NCBI GenBank assembly: GCA_016283275.1
Contig: JAEEMP010000079.1
Location: 1 to 43,862 of the forward strand
Length of the DNA stretch: 43,862 nt
DNA from: Lachnospiraceae bacterium
GTDB lineage: Bacteria; Bacillota; Clostridia; Lachnospirales; Lachnospiraceae
Reading direction: 5' to 3'
The notes beneath the pieces are model-generated. The model was not told the DNA's origin. It saw only the letters and a list, made by a program, of their open reading frames with translations, and did no database searches. Positions 1-8,350 of the stretch are shown here, one piece after another. The translations under genes were made by a program, and so were the position numbers. The number at the start of each line of letters is the position of its first letter. Position 1 is the stretch's first letter.

Positions 1-698
1 CCGGGCTTGCAGAAGAACTCAAGCTCCATCTGCTCAAACTCTCTTGTACGGAAAGTAAAGTTGCCGGGAGTTATCTCGTTACGGAACGACTTACCGATCT
101 GGCAGATACCGAAAGGTACCTTCTTACGGGAAGTACGCTGAACATTCTTAAAGTTTACAAATATACCCTGAGCGGTCTCGGGACGGAGATATACCACGTT
201 CTTTGCATCCTCCGTAACGCCCTGGAAGGTCTTGAACATAAGGTTGAATTCCCTGATGCTCGTAAAATTCTGCTTGCCGCAGGAAGGACAGGGAATGTTG
301 TTGTCTGTGATGAATTTCTCCATTTCCTCATGAGACCATCCGTCAACGGACGACTTAAGCTCGATGCCCTTTTCGGCAGCGAAGTCCTCGATGATCTTGT
401 CGGCTCTGAATCTTTCATGACATTCCTTACAGTCCATCAACGGATCCGAAAAGCTACCCAAGTGACCCGATGCGACCCATGTCTGAGGGTTCATTAAGAT
501 CGCGCAGTCAACGCCTACATTATAGGGGTTTTCCTGTACAAACTTCTGCCACCAGGCTTTTTTTACATTATTCTTAAGCTCTACGCCAAGGTTTCCGTAA
601 TCCCATGTGTTGGCAAGACCGCCGTAGATCTCGGAACCGGGATACACAAAACCTCTCGATTTGGCTAAAGCAACAATTTTGTCCATTGACTTTTCCAT
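1..698 (-). CDS. glyS: Glycyl-tRNA synthetase, N-terminal part (3' end outside window)
   Basis: Charges tRNA-Gly with glycine in the cytoplasm. My translation from the ATG at 698 gives about 232 residues starting [16 protein letters not shown]. It contains class II synthetase features of the single-chain (alpha2, bacterial/eukaryotic-like) glycyl enzyme: [12 protein letters not shown] near the N terminus, a CxxC pair (CKECHE and CPSCGK), [12 protein letters not shown], and the motif-2 region FRNEITP with [10 protein letters not shown]. The reading frame runs off the left edge, so the C-terminal catalytic remainder and anticodon domain are missing. The start is set by AGGAG at 706-710, seven bases upstream. 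It lies downstream of recO but has its own promoter, and the leader is only about 30 nt, too short for a T-box. Certain as to family. Confidence 0.96.
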   Translation of the reverse strand, partial: MEKSMDKIVALAKSRGFVYPGSEIYGGLANTWDYGNLGVELKNNVKKAWWQKFVQENPYNVGVDCAILMNPQTWVASGHLGSFSDPLMDCKECHERFRADKIIEDFAAEKGIELKSSVDGWSHEEMEKFITDNNIPCPSCGKQNFTSIREFNLMFKTFQGVTEDAKNVVYLRPETAQGIFVNFKNVQRTSRKKVPFGICQIGKSFRNEITPGNFTFRTREFEQMELEFFCKP

Positions 699-726
699 AA
701 CATTTCTCCTGTCTTTATAATAATTT

Positions 727-758
727 ACCCATGGAATTATAATAAAAATCCCATGGGT
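727..758. repeat. Inverted CCATGGG repeats flanking the glyS -10 box
   Basis: TCCCATGGGT (749-758) lies in the spacer of the glyS promoter and ACCCATGGA (727-735) abuts the -10 box on its downstream side. Each is close to a self-palindrome and together they form an imperfect inverted repeat around the -10 hexamer. The position suggests an operator, but I do not recognise the regulator. Confidence 0.5.
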
Positions 759-764
759 TTTCAA
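736..764 (-). promoter_or_regulatory. Sigma-A promoter of glyS
   Basis: On the minus strand, TTGAAA (complement of 759-764) and a perfect TATAAT (complement of 736-741) are separated by 17 bases. The predicted transcript starts near 729, leaving a leader of roughly 30 nt before the glyS ATG at 698. This separates glyS expression from the era-recO genes. Confidence 0.8.
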
Positions 765-787
765 CTCTTTTTCTTAAAAGGGCTTAT

Positions 788-1435
788 TTACATCGACTTT
801 AATATATCAAGGCTCTTTAAATGTCTGTCCACAAGGTGTGTTCTTTCGTATTCGGCAAGTTCCTTAAGTTCTTTTGTTCCTTCTTCGCTCAATGCAAAAG
901 AATAAAGCTTTTCGATCGAAGAAGCAGCTATGTACTTGACCGCCTCAAGCGTCTCGGGACGCAGGTTTTTAAACTTCTCCGGCGGGATGAGCTCGCCTTC
1001 GATGATAAATGTTTTAAGTTCAAACACCGCTTTTACGAAGGAGTTTTCAAGTTTATCGCTTTTAAGTCCCTGAACGGCGCGATAGAGATTGAGCAAAAGA
1101 AGTGCTTCGTCGTTATTCTCCCTTGCATAATAATCGCAAAGCTCAAGAAAATACATTCCGTAAAAAGAAGCATCCATGTCGCTTCTTAGAAATTCAAAAT
1201 AGTTAAGCGGCCTTGCATCCTGGATATTATATGAAGTCCTTCCCACATACAGGTCAAACTCGCCGAACGTAAAAAGATCGGTCGAGGCGGTAAACCTGCT
1301 CCCCTGCCGCCTTGCGCCCTTTACGAAAGCCGTTACCTTGCCGTTTTCTTTTGTAAGAAGGATGATACGTCTGTCGTATTCACCCTGCGGAAAGGCTCCG
1401 ATGACCATACCCGTAACTTTCATAAAATCCTGCAT
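788..1435 (-). CDS. recO: DNA repair protein RecO
   Basis: Recombination mediator that helps load RecA on SSB-coated single-stranded DNA together with RecR. The 215-residue protein begins with the RecO OB-fold pattern (VTGMVIGAFPQGEYDRRIILLTK, then VKGARRQGSRF) followed by an alpha-helical region (FYGMYFLELCDYYARE). It is somewhat shorter than typical RecO (about 240-250) and has no visible CxxC pairs for the zinc site found in some family members. The start uses AGGAGGG ten bases upstream; an internal ATG four codons later is possible. It lies 24 bases downstream of era, in the conserved era-recO-glyS order, and is probably co-transcribed with era. Confidence 0.93.
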   Translation of the reverse strand: MQDFMKVTGMVIGAFPQGEYDRRIILLTKENGKVTAFVKGARRQGSRFTASTDLFTFGEFDLYVGRTSYNIQDARPLNYFEFLRSDMDASFYGMYFLELCDYYARENNDEALLLLNLYRAVQGLKSDKLENSFVKAVFELKTFIIEGELIPPEKFKNLRPETLEAVKYIAASSIEKLYSFALSEEGTKELKELAEYERTHLVDRHLKSLDILKSM

Positions 1436-1459
1436 GATATCGAAGCCCTCCTTTCATAT

Positions 1460-2377
1460 TTAATCATTCTTTATCTTAAAATCGTCTTTGTTGTATCCGA
1501 AGTTCTTAAGTAAGAAATCCGAATCCCTCCAACGGTCCTTGACCTTTACAAAGAGTTTGAGATTGACCTTTTGCTCAAGCATCTTTTCGATCTCAAATCT
1601 TGCATTGGTACCGATCTTTTTAAGCATCTGACCGCCCTTGCCTATTATAATGCCTTTATGGCTTTCCTTTTCACAGACTATCGTCGCTTCTATGTCACAG
1701 ATCTTTTTCGAAAAGTCCATCTTCTCTATCATGACGGCTATTCCGTGAGGGATCTCTTCATTAAGCGCATGAAGCGCTTTTTCTCTTATCATTTCTGCGG
1801 CGATCTGTCTTACGGGCTGATCCGTTACTGTGTCCTCGTCGTAAAAAGGTTCACCGTAAGGAAGATACTTAAATATACAGTTTAAAAGTTCATCCGTGTT
1901 GGTCGCTTCCGTGGCGCTTACGGGAATTATCTCGTCAAAGCCCGTTGCCGAGGCATAATACCTTATTATGTCCGGTATTTCCTCACGCTTAACGGAATCG
2001 ATCTTGTTAATGACCAAAAGCTTTGGAGTATTAACGGTCTTAAGCATTTCAAGTATGTCCTTATCGGCATTTGAAAGTTCTTTTCCCGCTTCCACCATCC
2101 ATATGAGTACATCCGCATCCTTAACCGAAGAATTGGCGGCCGACATCATATAGTTACCCAGCTTATTCTTGGCTTTATGGATTCCCGGCGTGTCCAGAAA
2201 CACAACCTGTCCCTCATTGCCCGTATAAACGGTCATTATTCGGTTTCTCGTAGTCTGCGGTTTATTGGACGTGATCGCGATCTTCTGTCCGATAAGACAG
2301 TTCATGAGTGTCGATTTTCCGACATTCGGCCGTCCTATTATCGTCGCAAACCCGGATTTTTTTTGATTATTGTCCAT
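1460..2377 (-). CDS. era: GTPase Era
   Basis: Essential GTPase that binds the 3' end of 16S rRNA and assists 30S subunit maturation. The 305-residue protein has the P-loop GRPNVGKS at residues 15-22, the switch region with KPQTTRNRI, G3 DTPG, and G4 NKID, followed by a C-terminal KH domain with IIIGKGG. Length matches the family. Its ATG overlaps the last 11 bases of the upstream DUF4349 gene, so the two are translationally linked; recO follows 24 bases downstream. Nothing unusual is seen in the sequence. Confidence 0.97.
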   Translation of the reverse strand: MDNNQKKSGFATIIGRPNVGKSTLMNCLIGQKIAITSNKPQTTRNRIMTVYTGNEGQVVFLDTPGIHKAKNKLGNYMMSAANSSVKDADVLIWMVEAGKELSNADKDILEMLKTVNTPKLLVINKIDSVKREEIPDIIRYYASATGFDEIIPVSATEATNTDELLNCIFKYLPYGEPFYDEDTVTDQPVRQIAAEMIREKALHALNEEIPHGIAVMIEKMDFSKKICDIEATIVCEKESHKGIIIGKGGQMLKKIGTNARFEIEKMLEQKVNLKLFVKVKDRWRDSDFLLKNFGYNKDDFKIKND

Positions 2378-3515
2378 TTTCGGGATTACTCTCTTCTTTT
2401 ACTTCGGCATTTACTTCGGCTTTTTCTTCAGCCTTTTTTGCTTTGGCCTGTGCTTCTGCCTGTGCCTTTGCCTCAGCTTCTGCCTGCGCCTGAAGCTTAA
2501 GCTGCTGTTCCTGCCATTCCTTCATGCGCTTTTCTGCTTTTTTCTTTGCGCGCTTATCGGTAGACTTTACGATCCCTCTTATGATCAATACTATGATCAA
2601 AACAACGATCGCAAGGATCACCAGCGAAGGGATCGCTCCCACAAATCCTACAAGGAAGTCCTTTAAGCCTTCAAATACCGACTTAACGTTTCTCGTAAAT
2701 GCGTTTGCAAGTCTTTCGCCGTATGTCTCGGGCTCCACAACGGGCTCGGTGTATACCTTGACCTCGTTGATCTCAAGATATATGGTCGAATAATCTATCT
2801 TATTGTCAAAAGTACGAAGCTGCGACTCGATCGACTCAAGCTGATATCTTATTTCCGAGAGTTTATCTTCAAGAATAAGGATCTCTTCAAGAGTTTCAGC
2901 TTTGTCAAGAAGTTCAAGTACTCTCTTTTCCTCGGTCTCATAAGCGGATTTTCTGCTTTCGATATCAACATACTGAAGAGTGATGTCGTTGACGTTTAAA
3001 CTCTGATATGTGATATTGCCCTTCTCGCCGATCATATTGATGAAATCATCCGCTCTGTCGGCAGGGATCCTTATGGTCATGCTCGAGCGCTTTGACTGAT
3101 AATACGAACTGTATATGGAACCGTTAGAGGTATCCATGTTCTCGATATATCCGTCAAGTTCAGTGACCTTCTTGGAGATCGCATCGGTAAAGCCGTTGAA
3201 ATCCTCGGTCTCGACCGTCATGTTGAAGGTCTTGATGAGCTTTCTCGAGGTATCGTTGACCTTCGGAGTACCTGAGGAAGAAGAACCCGAGTTTGAGCCG
3301 CTTCCGTCGGCAACCTCAAACTCTTCAGCGTAACCGTAATCCCCGTCATAATACTCATAATCGTCATAAGCAGCGTATGACGCGGGTGCAGCGCTTGTAG
3401 CACTGTCATAGGATTTGTTGTAGCTGGGTGAATACCCTGACGAACCGCACGCCGTAAAAGAAAGAACAATTGCCGCACAGAGTAAGGATATTGCTGTTTT
3501 TCTAAACTTTTTCAT
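2367..3515 (-). CDS. DUF4349-family membrane-anchored lipoprotein
   Basis: Function unknown. I place the start at the ATG at 3515 (382 residues), seven bases after GGAGGGG, rather than at a further upstream in-frame codon. Order of parts: a lipoprotein-type signal peptide with the lipobox ending in FTAC, a low-complexity Ser/Tyr/Gly/Asp linker, the DUF4349 domain (RKLIKTFNMTVETEDF, then a coiled coil around EEKRVLELLDKAETLEEILILE), one transmembrane helix (SLVILAIVVLIIVLIIRGIV) and a cytosolic tail very rich in Ala, Glu, Lys and Gln. DUF4349 proteins are surface proteins of Firmicutes without an assigned activity. It sits 37 bases after the M16C protease and overlaps era. Confidence 0.85.
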   Translation of the reverse strand: MKKFRKTAISLLCAAIVLSFTACGSSGYSPSYNKSYDSATSAAPASYAAYDDYEYYDGDYGYAEEFEVADGSGSNSGSSSSGTPKVNDTSRKLIKTFNMTVETEDFNGFTDAISKKVTELDGYIENMDTSNGSIYSSYYQSKRSSMTIRIPADRADDFINMIGEKGNITYQSLNVNDITLQYVDIESRKSAYETEEKRVLELLDKAETLEEILILEDKLSEIRYQLESIESQLRTFDNKIDYSTIYLEINEVKVYTEPVVEPETYGERLANAFTRNVKSVFEGLKDFLVGFVGAIPSLVILAIVVLIIVLIIRGIVKSTDKRAKKKAEKRMKEWQEQQLKLQAQAEAEAKAQAEAQAKAKKAEEKAEVNAEVKEESNPENGQ

Positions 3516-3552
3516 AATTTCCCCTCCTTTGATTAAAGTCATCGTCCGACTT

Positions 3553-6474
3553 TCAGAATAAAGGTTCTATGTGATCAAAAAGCTTGGAAGCCTTATTTAT
3601 GGCCGCCTCACCGCCCACGCAGACCAAAGCGTTTTCATCAATGAGTACCTTGATGTATTTCTTAAGGTCACGTATGGTCTTCGGGGTCGTTGAAAGTATT
3701 TCTTTTCTTTCCTTATCGACTATTTCGTTGGTAAGCCCGCTCTTGTACATCGCAAAGGCTCTCTGCGCGGTAAGTGAAGGTGTAAACGGTGTATCGACAT
3801 CTCCGATGGATGAAATGATAAACCTCTCGGTAAGCTCATCATCGTCGGGATATGCTGCTATATAATCGTACGCACCCTCGTAAGCCTTTAACGTCTTTTC
3901 AAGATTCGGATCCCTGTACGAGACCATAACCGATTCGCCTGTTCTGGTAAACGCACACATTACACCGTATGCGCCGCCCTTAAGCCTCACAGCCGTCCAA
4001 AGATAATCCGTAGACAGGATGTTGCGTAAAACAGAAAGCGAACCCGTATATTCAAGCCCGTGCTTTCTGAAATTTCCTCCCAGTGCAACATACTGTACCT
4101 GTGAAGCCGAAGTAAATGCTTCCTGCTTTTTACCTAGATCAATATTATAAGATACGGAATCTGTTTTTTTAGATGGAATATTCTTAAGAAAATCTGAAAA
4201 TGCATTTTCAAATCTCTCTATACCCTCTTTATCCGCACTGACCGCAACCGTTAAGTTTTCTTTTGTAAATATGTAAGAAAGCGCTTCTTTTATATCTTCG
4301 ATAAAAGGATCGATCTTTTCATCAAAGTTATTGCAAAGGTCGTCTATGGTACGAAACTGTCCCATTCCGGAAAGTTCTTCGGACACGACGCCGGCTTTTG
4401 AACTGTACGAATTAAGCCTTGAGTATGCAACCGAATGACCCGAAGAGATCAGATATTCTTTGATCCTTGTACGATTTTCTTCAAGGACATCCTTTATCCT
4501 CTTCTTATCATCGAACTTTGTGGAAAACAGGATCTCAAACATAAGTCTGATCGAAGGAACGATGTTCTCGGTAAGGGTCTTGAACCTTCCTTCAAGTGTT
4601 GCATCAAATACATCGGAATCATATACATTCCTGTATACGGCCGAAGAAACATTCATACCGCCCGCGATTATGCCGATCTCATTGATAAGGTCCTTGTATG
4701 CATAATTCTCCGTATCAAGCTGAGTCATCAAAAGCTTGATCACGGAAACCGCCTTTAAAAGACGTTTAGGCAATGTATCAAGGGTAAAGCTTAACGTTAC
4801 ATAAGCGATATTGTTGGTAAACTGCGTATTCTCAACATAAGTTATGCCGTCTTTGATAACCTTCTTATAGTCCACCCTTCTGCCCTTGAGCGGAATATCA
4901 TCCTTTGTGAGCGTGGGGATGGTGCTCAATGCCTCCTCGGAATCGGTCTCTTCCTGGAATATCTTTAAAGCTTTTGTATCATCGATAAGCTTATCTATCT
5001 GTTCTTCCGATAAGCTGTCTTTTAACTTTTTAAGTTTCTTTGAAAGTTTTTCGTCTTCCTTCGCCGAAAGCCCCTTCTTCGGAACGGTCTTCAACACCGT
5101 CTTATGGTTATTTTCAAGAATGCGTTCTTTTAACACCTTTTCAAAGAAACCGGTCTCCATCTTATCCTTTAATTCCTTGAATACGGCGTTCTGTTTAAGA
5201 GCATTGAAAATATTGTCGTCCGTATAATTCCAGATCTCAAATACGTTCATGCCATAGATAAGGCCTCTCGGATAATACCCGAAATCCGCTTCCCTGTAGG
5301 AAAATTCCTGGGAGGTGATGGCGGCAAGAAGTGTTTTTTTGTCAAAGCCTTCTTTGATGATCTCTCTTATCGTATCTTCAATGATCTCTACGAATTTTTC
5401 TTCATCCTCCGCATTGGCGTTTTCGGCTATGATGGAAAACTGCTTCTGTCCGGCATCGGTTGAAAATTCGGAATACACATCCTTACCGATGCCCGCGCCC
5501 AAAAGCCTTTCCTTAAGCTTGGCTCCCGGAACCGATACAAGAGCATAATTGATAACGTTCATCGCGTCGATGATCTCGGTCTCGCCAAAATCTGCACAGC
5601 AGACATTATAGTTAAGAAAAGCCGCATCCTTTCCCGTCTCGGAATCGGCTATGGAATATTCTTTAGTGATATATCTGGGACTTTCAAAAGGAGCCTGGAG
5701 CTTTATCTCGGTCTTGGGATCGATCTTTTCATAACGGCTTAAGTATTCCTCATCTATATACTTAAGTTTTTCTTCAAAATCGGTATTTCCGTAGATATAG
5801 ATCCTTGCATTCGAAGGATGATACATTCTCTTGTGAAACTTAATGAACTCATCGTATGAAAGTTTCGGAATATACTTCGGATCTCCGCCCGAATCGACTC
5901 CGTACTGAGTGTCGGGGAAAAGACTTGAAAACGTGTTCCTGCCGTTCACATCCGCGGGTGAAGAATAAACACCCTTCATCTCGTTATATACGACACCGTT
6001 TATGATGATATCACTGTCCTTATCTTCAAGTTCGTAGTGCCAGCCCTCCTGCAGAAAGGTTCTGGGTTCTTCGTATACACGGGGTCTGAATACCGCATCG
6101 AGATACACTTTCATGAGGTTGTTGAAGTCTTTTTCGTTAAGGCTTGCCACCGGATAAAGGGTCCTGTCGGCATAAGTAAAGGCATTCATAAATGTGTTTA
6201 AGGAACCCTTGCCGACTTCCGTCATCGCATCCTTGACAGGGTACTTTTCGGACCCGCAAAGAACCGAATGCTCAAGAATATGGGCTACACCCGTCGCATC
6301 ATCCGGGATGGTCCTAAACCCTATTACGAACACCTTGTTATCGTCGTCATTATTTAAAAGGCACACTCTGGCGCCCGTTTTGTCATGTTTTAAAACATAG
6401 GCTTTCGATCCTATATCTTCAAGCCATTCCTCACCGATAAGAGTGTAATTCTTACACCCCTTGAATTCATCCAT
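3553..6474 (-). CDS. PreP/Cym1-type M16C zinc metalloprotease
   Basis: Member of peptidase family M16C (presequence protease group), whose members degrade unfolded peptides inside a closed chamber. The 973-residue length fits the family (about 970-1000). The inverted zinc motif HILEH is at residues 65-69, in the family context VLCGSEKYPVKD; a conserved NEMKGVYSSP segment follows about 80 residues later and likely supplies the third zinc ligand. No signal peptide is seen, so a cytoplasmic peptide-clearing role is expected. Its start overlaps the end of the sigma-like gene by 8 bases, so the two are translationally coupled. The physiological substrate cannot be told from sequence. Confidence 0.93.
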   Translation of the reverse strand: MDEFKGCKNYTLIGEEWLEDIGSKAYVLKHDKTGARVCLLNNDDDNKVFVIGFRTIPDDATGVAHILEHSVLCGSEKYPVKDAMTEVGKGSLNTFMNAFTYADRTLYPVASLNEKDFNNLMKVYLDAVFRPRVYEEPRTFLQEGWHYELEDKDSDIIINGVVYNEMKGVYSSPADVNGRNTFSSLFPDTQYGVDSGGDPKYIPKLSYDEFIKFHKRMYHPSNARIYIYGNTDFEEKLKYIDEEYLSRYEKIDPKTEIKLQAPFESPRYITKEYSIADSETGKDAAFLNYNVCCADFGETEIIDAMNVINYALVSVPGAKLKERLLGAGIGKDVYSEFSTDAGQKQFSIIAENANAEDEEKFVEIIEDTIREIIKEGFDKKTLLAAITSQEFSYREADFGYYPRGLIYGMNVFEIWNYTDDNIFNALKQNAVFKELKDKMETGFFEKVLKERILENNHKTVLKTVPKKGLSAKEDEKLSKKLKKLKDSLSEEQIDKLIDDTKALKIFQEETDSEEALSTIPTLTKDDIPLKGRRVDYKKVIKDGITYVENTQFTNNIAYVTLSFTLDTLPKRLLKAVSVIKLLMTQLDTENYAYKDLINEIGIIAGGMNVSSAVYRNVYDSDVFDATLEGRFKTLTENIVPSIRLMFEILFSTKFDDKKRIKDVLEENRTRIKEYLISSGHSVAYSRLNSYSSKAGVVSEELSGMGQFRTIDDLCNNFDEKIDPFIEDIKEALSYIFTKENLTVAVSADKEGIERFENAFSDFLKNIPSKKTDSVSYNIDLGKKQEAFTSASQVQYVALGGNFRKHGLEYTGSLSVLRNILSTDYLWTAVRLKGGAYGVMCAFTRTGESVMVSYRDPNLEKTLKAYEGAYDYIAAYPDDDELTERFIISSIGDVDTPFTPSLTAQRAFAMYKSGLTNEIVDKERKEILSTTPKTIRDLKKYIKVLIDENALVCVGGEAAINKASKLFDHIEPLF

Positions 6475-7222
6475 TATTGTCTCCTCCGTCGGTCTCGATC
6501 TCTTCTATCTTATTGGCGGTAAGCTTAAGCGCTTTTAATATCGCAGCCTTTGAAAGACCCGATTCAACGGAAAGTTCTTCGACCGTGACCTTTCTTCCTA
6601 GCATCGCCGAAAGCTCCTTTGCTGCCTTGGCAACCTTATTGACCTTCTTTAAAAGCTTCTCGTCTTCGACTAACTCATCCTGTCTCTTACCTATAAGATC
6701 CTGCATCGTATCCATGCAGATCTTACCAAAATAACCGTCCACTTCATCGGCATTCTCAAGCGCTTCAAGATCATCAAGCGCCATTACAAGCGCTATATTG
6801 GCTTCTCCTATAAGATCCTCCACAAAAACTCCCTGGCCTGCATAGAGTTTGGCTATATCGACAACATTGATAAGATAATCGTTAAGTACGACCGTTTTGG
6901 CTTCGGAATCTCCCGATATCGCACGCTTTCTGTATACTTCGCGCTCGCCGTCGGATAATGTGCCCGCTCCCTTTAAGTCTTCGAGATAAAAGTTTAAATA
7001 GTTTTTCTCGTCATCGGTCATATAATCGTCGGCATTGACCTTTTCGTCCAGCCCGATCTTCTTTTCCTTAAGATAGTCAAGGATCACCTGTCTGCTTGCT
7101 TCGTTGTCTTTAACTTCGGGAAATATATCATAAAGCTGGTCTTCGAAAATGACATTTTCCTGATCGGCCGCGAGTTCGTTTAATTCATTTATCCTTTTTA
7201 TAAAATCGCTCTGTTCGCTCAT
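6467..7222 (-). CDS. Sigma-70-like protein lacking region 4
   Basis: A 251-residue protein resembling the front half of a sigma-70 factor. Residues 6-57 look like region 1.1 (helices around FEDQLYDIFP), 72-105 like region 1.2 (YLNFYLEDLKGAGTLSDGE), and 106-150 like regions 2.1-2.2 (LNDYLINVVDIAKLYAGQG then DLIGEANIALVMA). Residues 160-180 are in the place of 2.3-2.4 but lack the usual aromatic promoter-melting cluster. Residues 195-235 resemble region 3 (VTVEELSVESGLS). The chain ends before region 4, so it could not contact a -35 element in the usual way. It starts 3 bases after the rhomboid-like gene and overlaps the M16C gene. It may act as an RNA-polymerase-binding modulator rather than a classical sigma factor; this is inference. 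Confidence 0.7.
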   Translation of the reverse strand: MSEQSDFIKRINELNELAADQENVIFEDQLYDIFPEVKDNEASRQVILDYLKEKKIGLDEKVNADDYMTDDEKNYLNFYLEDLKGAGTLSDGEREVYRKRAISGDSEAKTVVLNDYLINVVDIAKLYAGQGVFVEDLIGEANIALVMALDDLEALENADEVDGYFGKICMDTMQDLIGKRQDELVEDEKLLKKVNKVAKAAKELSAMLGRKVTVEELSVESGLSKAAILKALKLTANKIEEIETDGGDNNG

Positions 7223-7225
7223 TTG

Positions 7226-8128
7226 TTACTCCACATGTCTGTGATTGAAAAGATGTTCGTTACAATATTCGTAATTACCGTTGCATTTTGAGCAGAATCT
7301 GAATTGAAGATCCGGATTGTCAAGTTCCGTACGTCCGCATATCGCACAGCGGTGTTTGCTTATACGGCCCGAGCCGTCATCATAGCCTGTATAAGATGAA
7401 GCGGCATGCATGCGCTGTTCGTATTCCCGCTTGCGCTGGGCCTGTTTAAACATCTGCTGTATGGTCTGATTGTTCTTTTTCCTGTATAAGAAGAAGAAAA
7501 GAATGAAGTTGAGCAAAGACATAACGATGACAACACGGATGTAAGCGTCGCCCGCAAGCGCCTGATATATAAGCAGTACCGCATAAGCTATGCCGAGCCA
7601 CTTCATCTTTATCGGGATAAAGAACATCAAAAGCACCATATTGTTGGGGAATGTACATGCAAATGCAAGGAAGATCGACATGTTTATATAATAAGTCGAG
7701 AAATAGTAAAGCCCGCACATCTGCATCTCCGTCGCAAGATCTGCCGTGTATATCATCTGATCGGGGAAAAGATACATAAATCCCATTAAAAGAAGGCTGC
7801 CTATGATCGTAAAGAGCATTCCGGAGAAAATGTAAATATTGTACTTAAAGCTTCCCCATACCTGTTCGAGCGTTCTTCCTATCGAATAGTAGAATAAAAG
7901 CATGATGATCGTGAAAAAATCAAAGCTCGACGGCGGTATGAGCACCCATGTGATAAGTCTCCACACCTGTCCGTGAACCACAAGATATGGATTTAAGCAG
8001 ATCAAAGATCTGATGTTACCTGTCTTATCGGCAATCTGAAGAATATATCCTATTCCGTAGCATATTATAAGGATCAACGGAAGATGCGGGATCGCATATT
8101 TTCCGAATTTGCGTTCAAGTTTGTTCAT
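7226..8128 (-). CDS. Rhomboid-like membrane protein with C-terminal zinc ribbon
   Basis: A 300-residue polytopic membrane protein with about six hydrophobic segments. The loop HGQVWRLITWVLIPP and following FFTIIMLLFYYSIGRTLEQVWG match the L1 loop and TM2 region of rhomboid or derlin-like folds. I see no GxSx catalytic serine motif in the fourth segment (NMSIFLAFACTFPNN lies there), so it may be a protease-dead rhomboid relative. The C terminus has a zinc-ribbon pattern: CAIC, then CSKC, then C and several His residues. The start at 8128 is chosen for AAGGA six to seven bases upstream; a TTG five codons earlier is less likely. It heads the run of genes leading through the sigma-like protein and M16C protease to era. 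Confidence 0.75.
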   Translation of the reverse strand: MNKLERKFGKYAIPHLPLILIICYGIGYILQIADKTGNIRSLICLNPYLVVHGQVWRLITWVLIPPSSFDFFTIIMLLFYYSIGRTLEQVWGSFKYNIYIFSGMLFTIIGSLLLMGFMYLFPDQMIYTADLATEMQMCGLYYFSTYYINMSIFLAFACTFPNNMVLLMFFIPIKMKWLGIAYAVLLIYQALAGDAYIRVVIVMSLLNFILFFFLYRKKNNQTIQQMFKQAQRKREYEQRMHAASSYTGYDDGSGRISKHRCAICGRTELDNPDLQFRFCSKCNGNYEYCNEHLFNHRHVE

Positions 8129-8156
8129 GATACTTCCTTTCAAATAAAACTAATTC

Positions 8157-8185
8157 AGTTTAACATTTAATAAAGTCCTTTGCAA
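8157..8185 (-). promoter_or_regulatory. Possible promoter of the rhomboid-sigma-protease-era gene run
   Basis: Minus strand TTGCAA (complement of 8180-8185), a 17-base spacer, and TAAACT (complement of 8157-8162) preceded by TGT, an extended -10 form. The predicted start is about 20 bases before the ATG at 8128, and the ribosome site lies between. The -10 is only a partial match, so moderate confidence. Confidence 0.5.
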
Positions 8186-8266
8186 TTGAGTGAAAAATCT
8201 TTTATCAAATATTTAGAGTCGTTTAGAATTTTATTATTATTTTACAATTTATGAGCCGTATAAGCG

Positions 8267-8295
8267 TTGAAAAAAATTTTTCCTTCACCTATAAT
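8267..8295 (+). promoter_or_regulatory. Sigma-A promoter of the giant activase gene
   Basis: TTGAAA at 8267-8272 and a perfect TATAAT at 8290-8295 with a 17-base spacer. It also settles the gene start: an in-frame TTG at 8267 is the -35 box, not a start codon. The leader is about 50 nt. Confidence 0.82.
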
Positions 8296-8350
8296 GTATG
8301 ACGCTTGTCTAAGCAATCATAATATAAAAGAAACAAAGATTTTTGAGGTT

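Noticed and set aside
699-735. T-box riboswitch upstream of glyS
   Set aside because: The leader is about 30 nt, with no room for a specifier stem or antiterminator.
8267-8350. In-frame TTG start extending the activase by 28 residues
   Set aside because: The TTG is the -35 box of a TTGAAA-17-TATAAT promoter; the ATG at 8351/8354 has a ribosome site and begins at the conserved [12 protein letters not shown].
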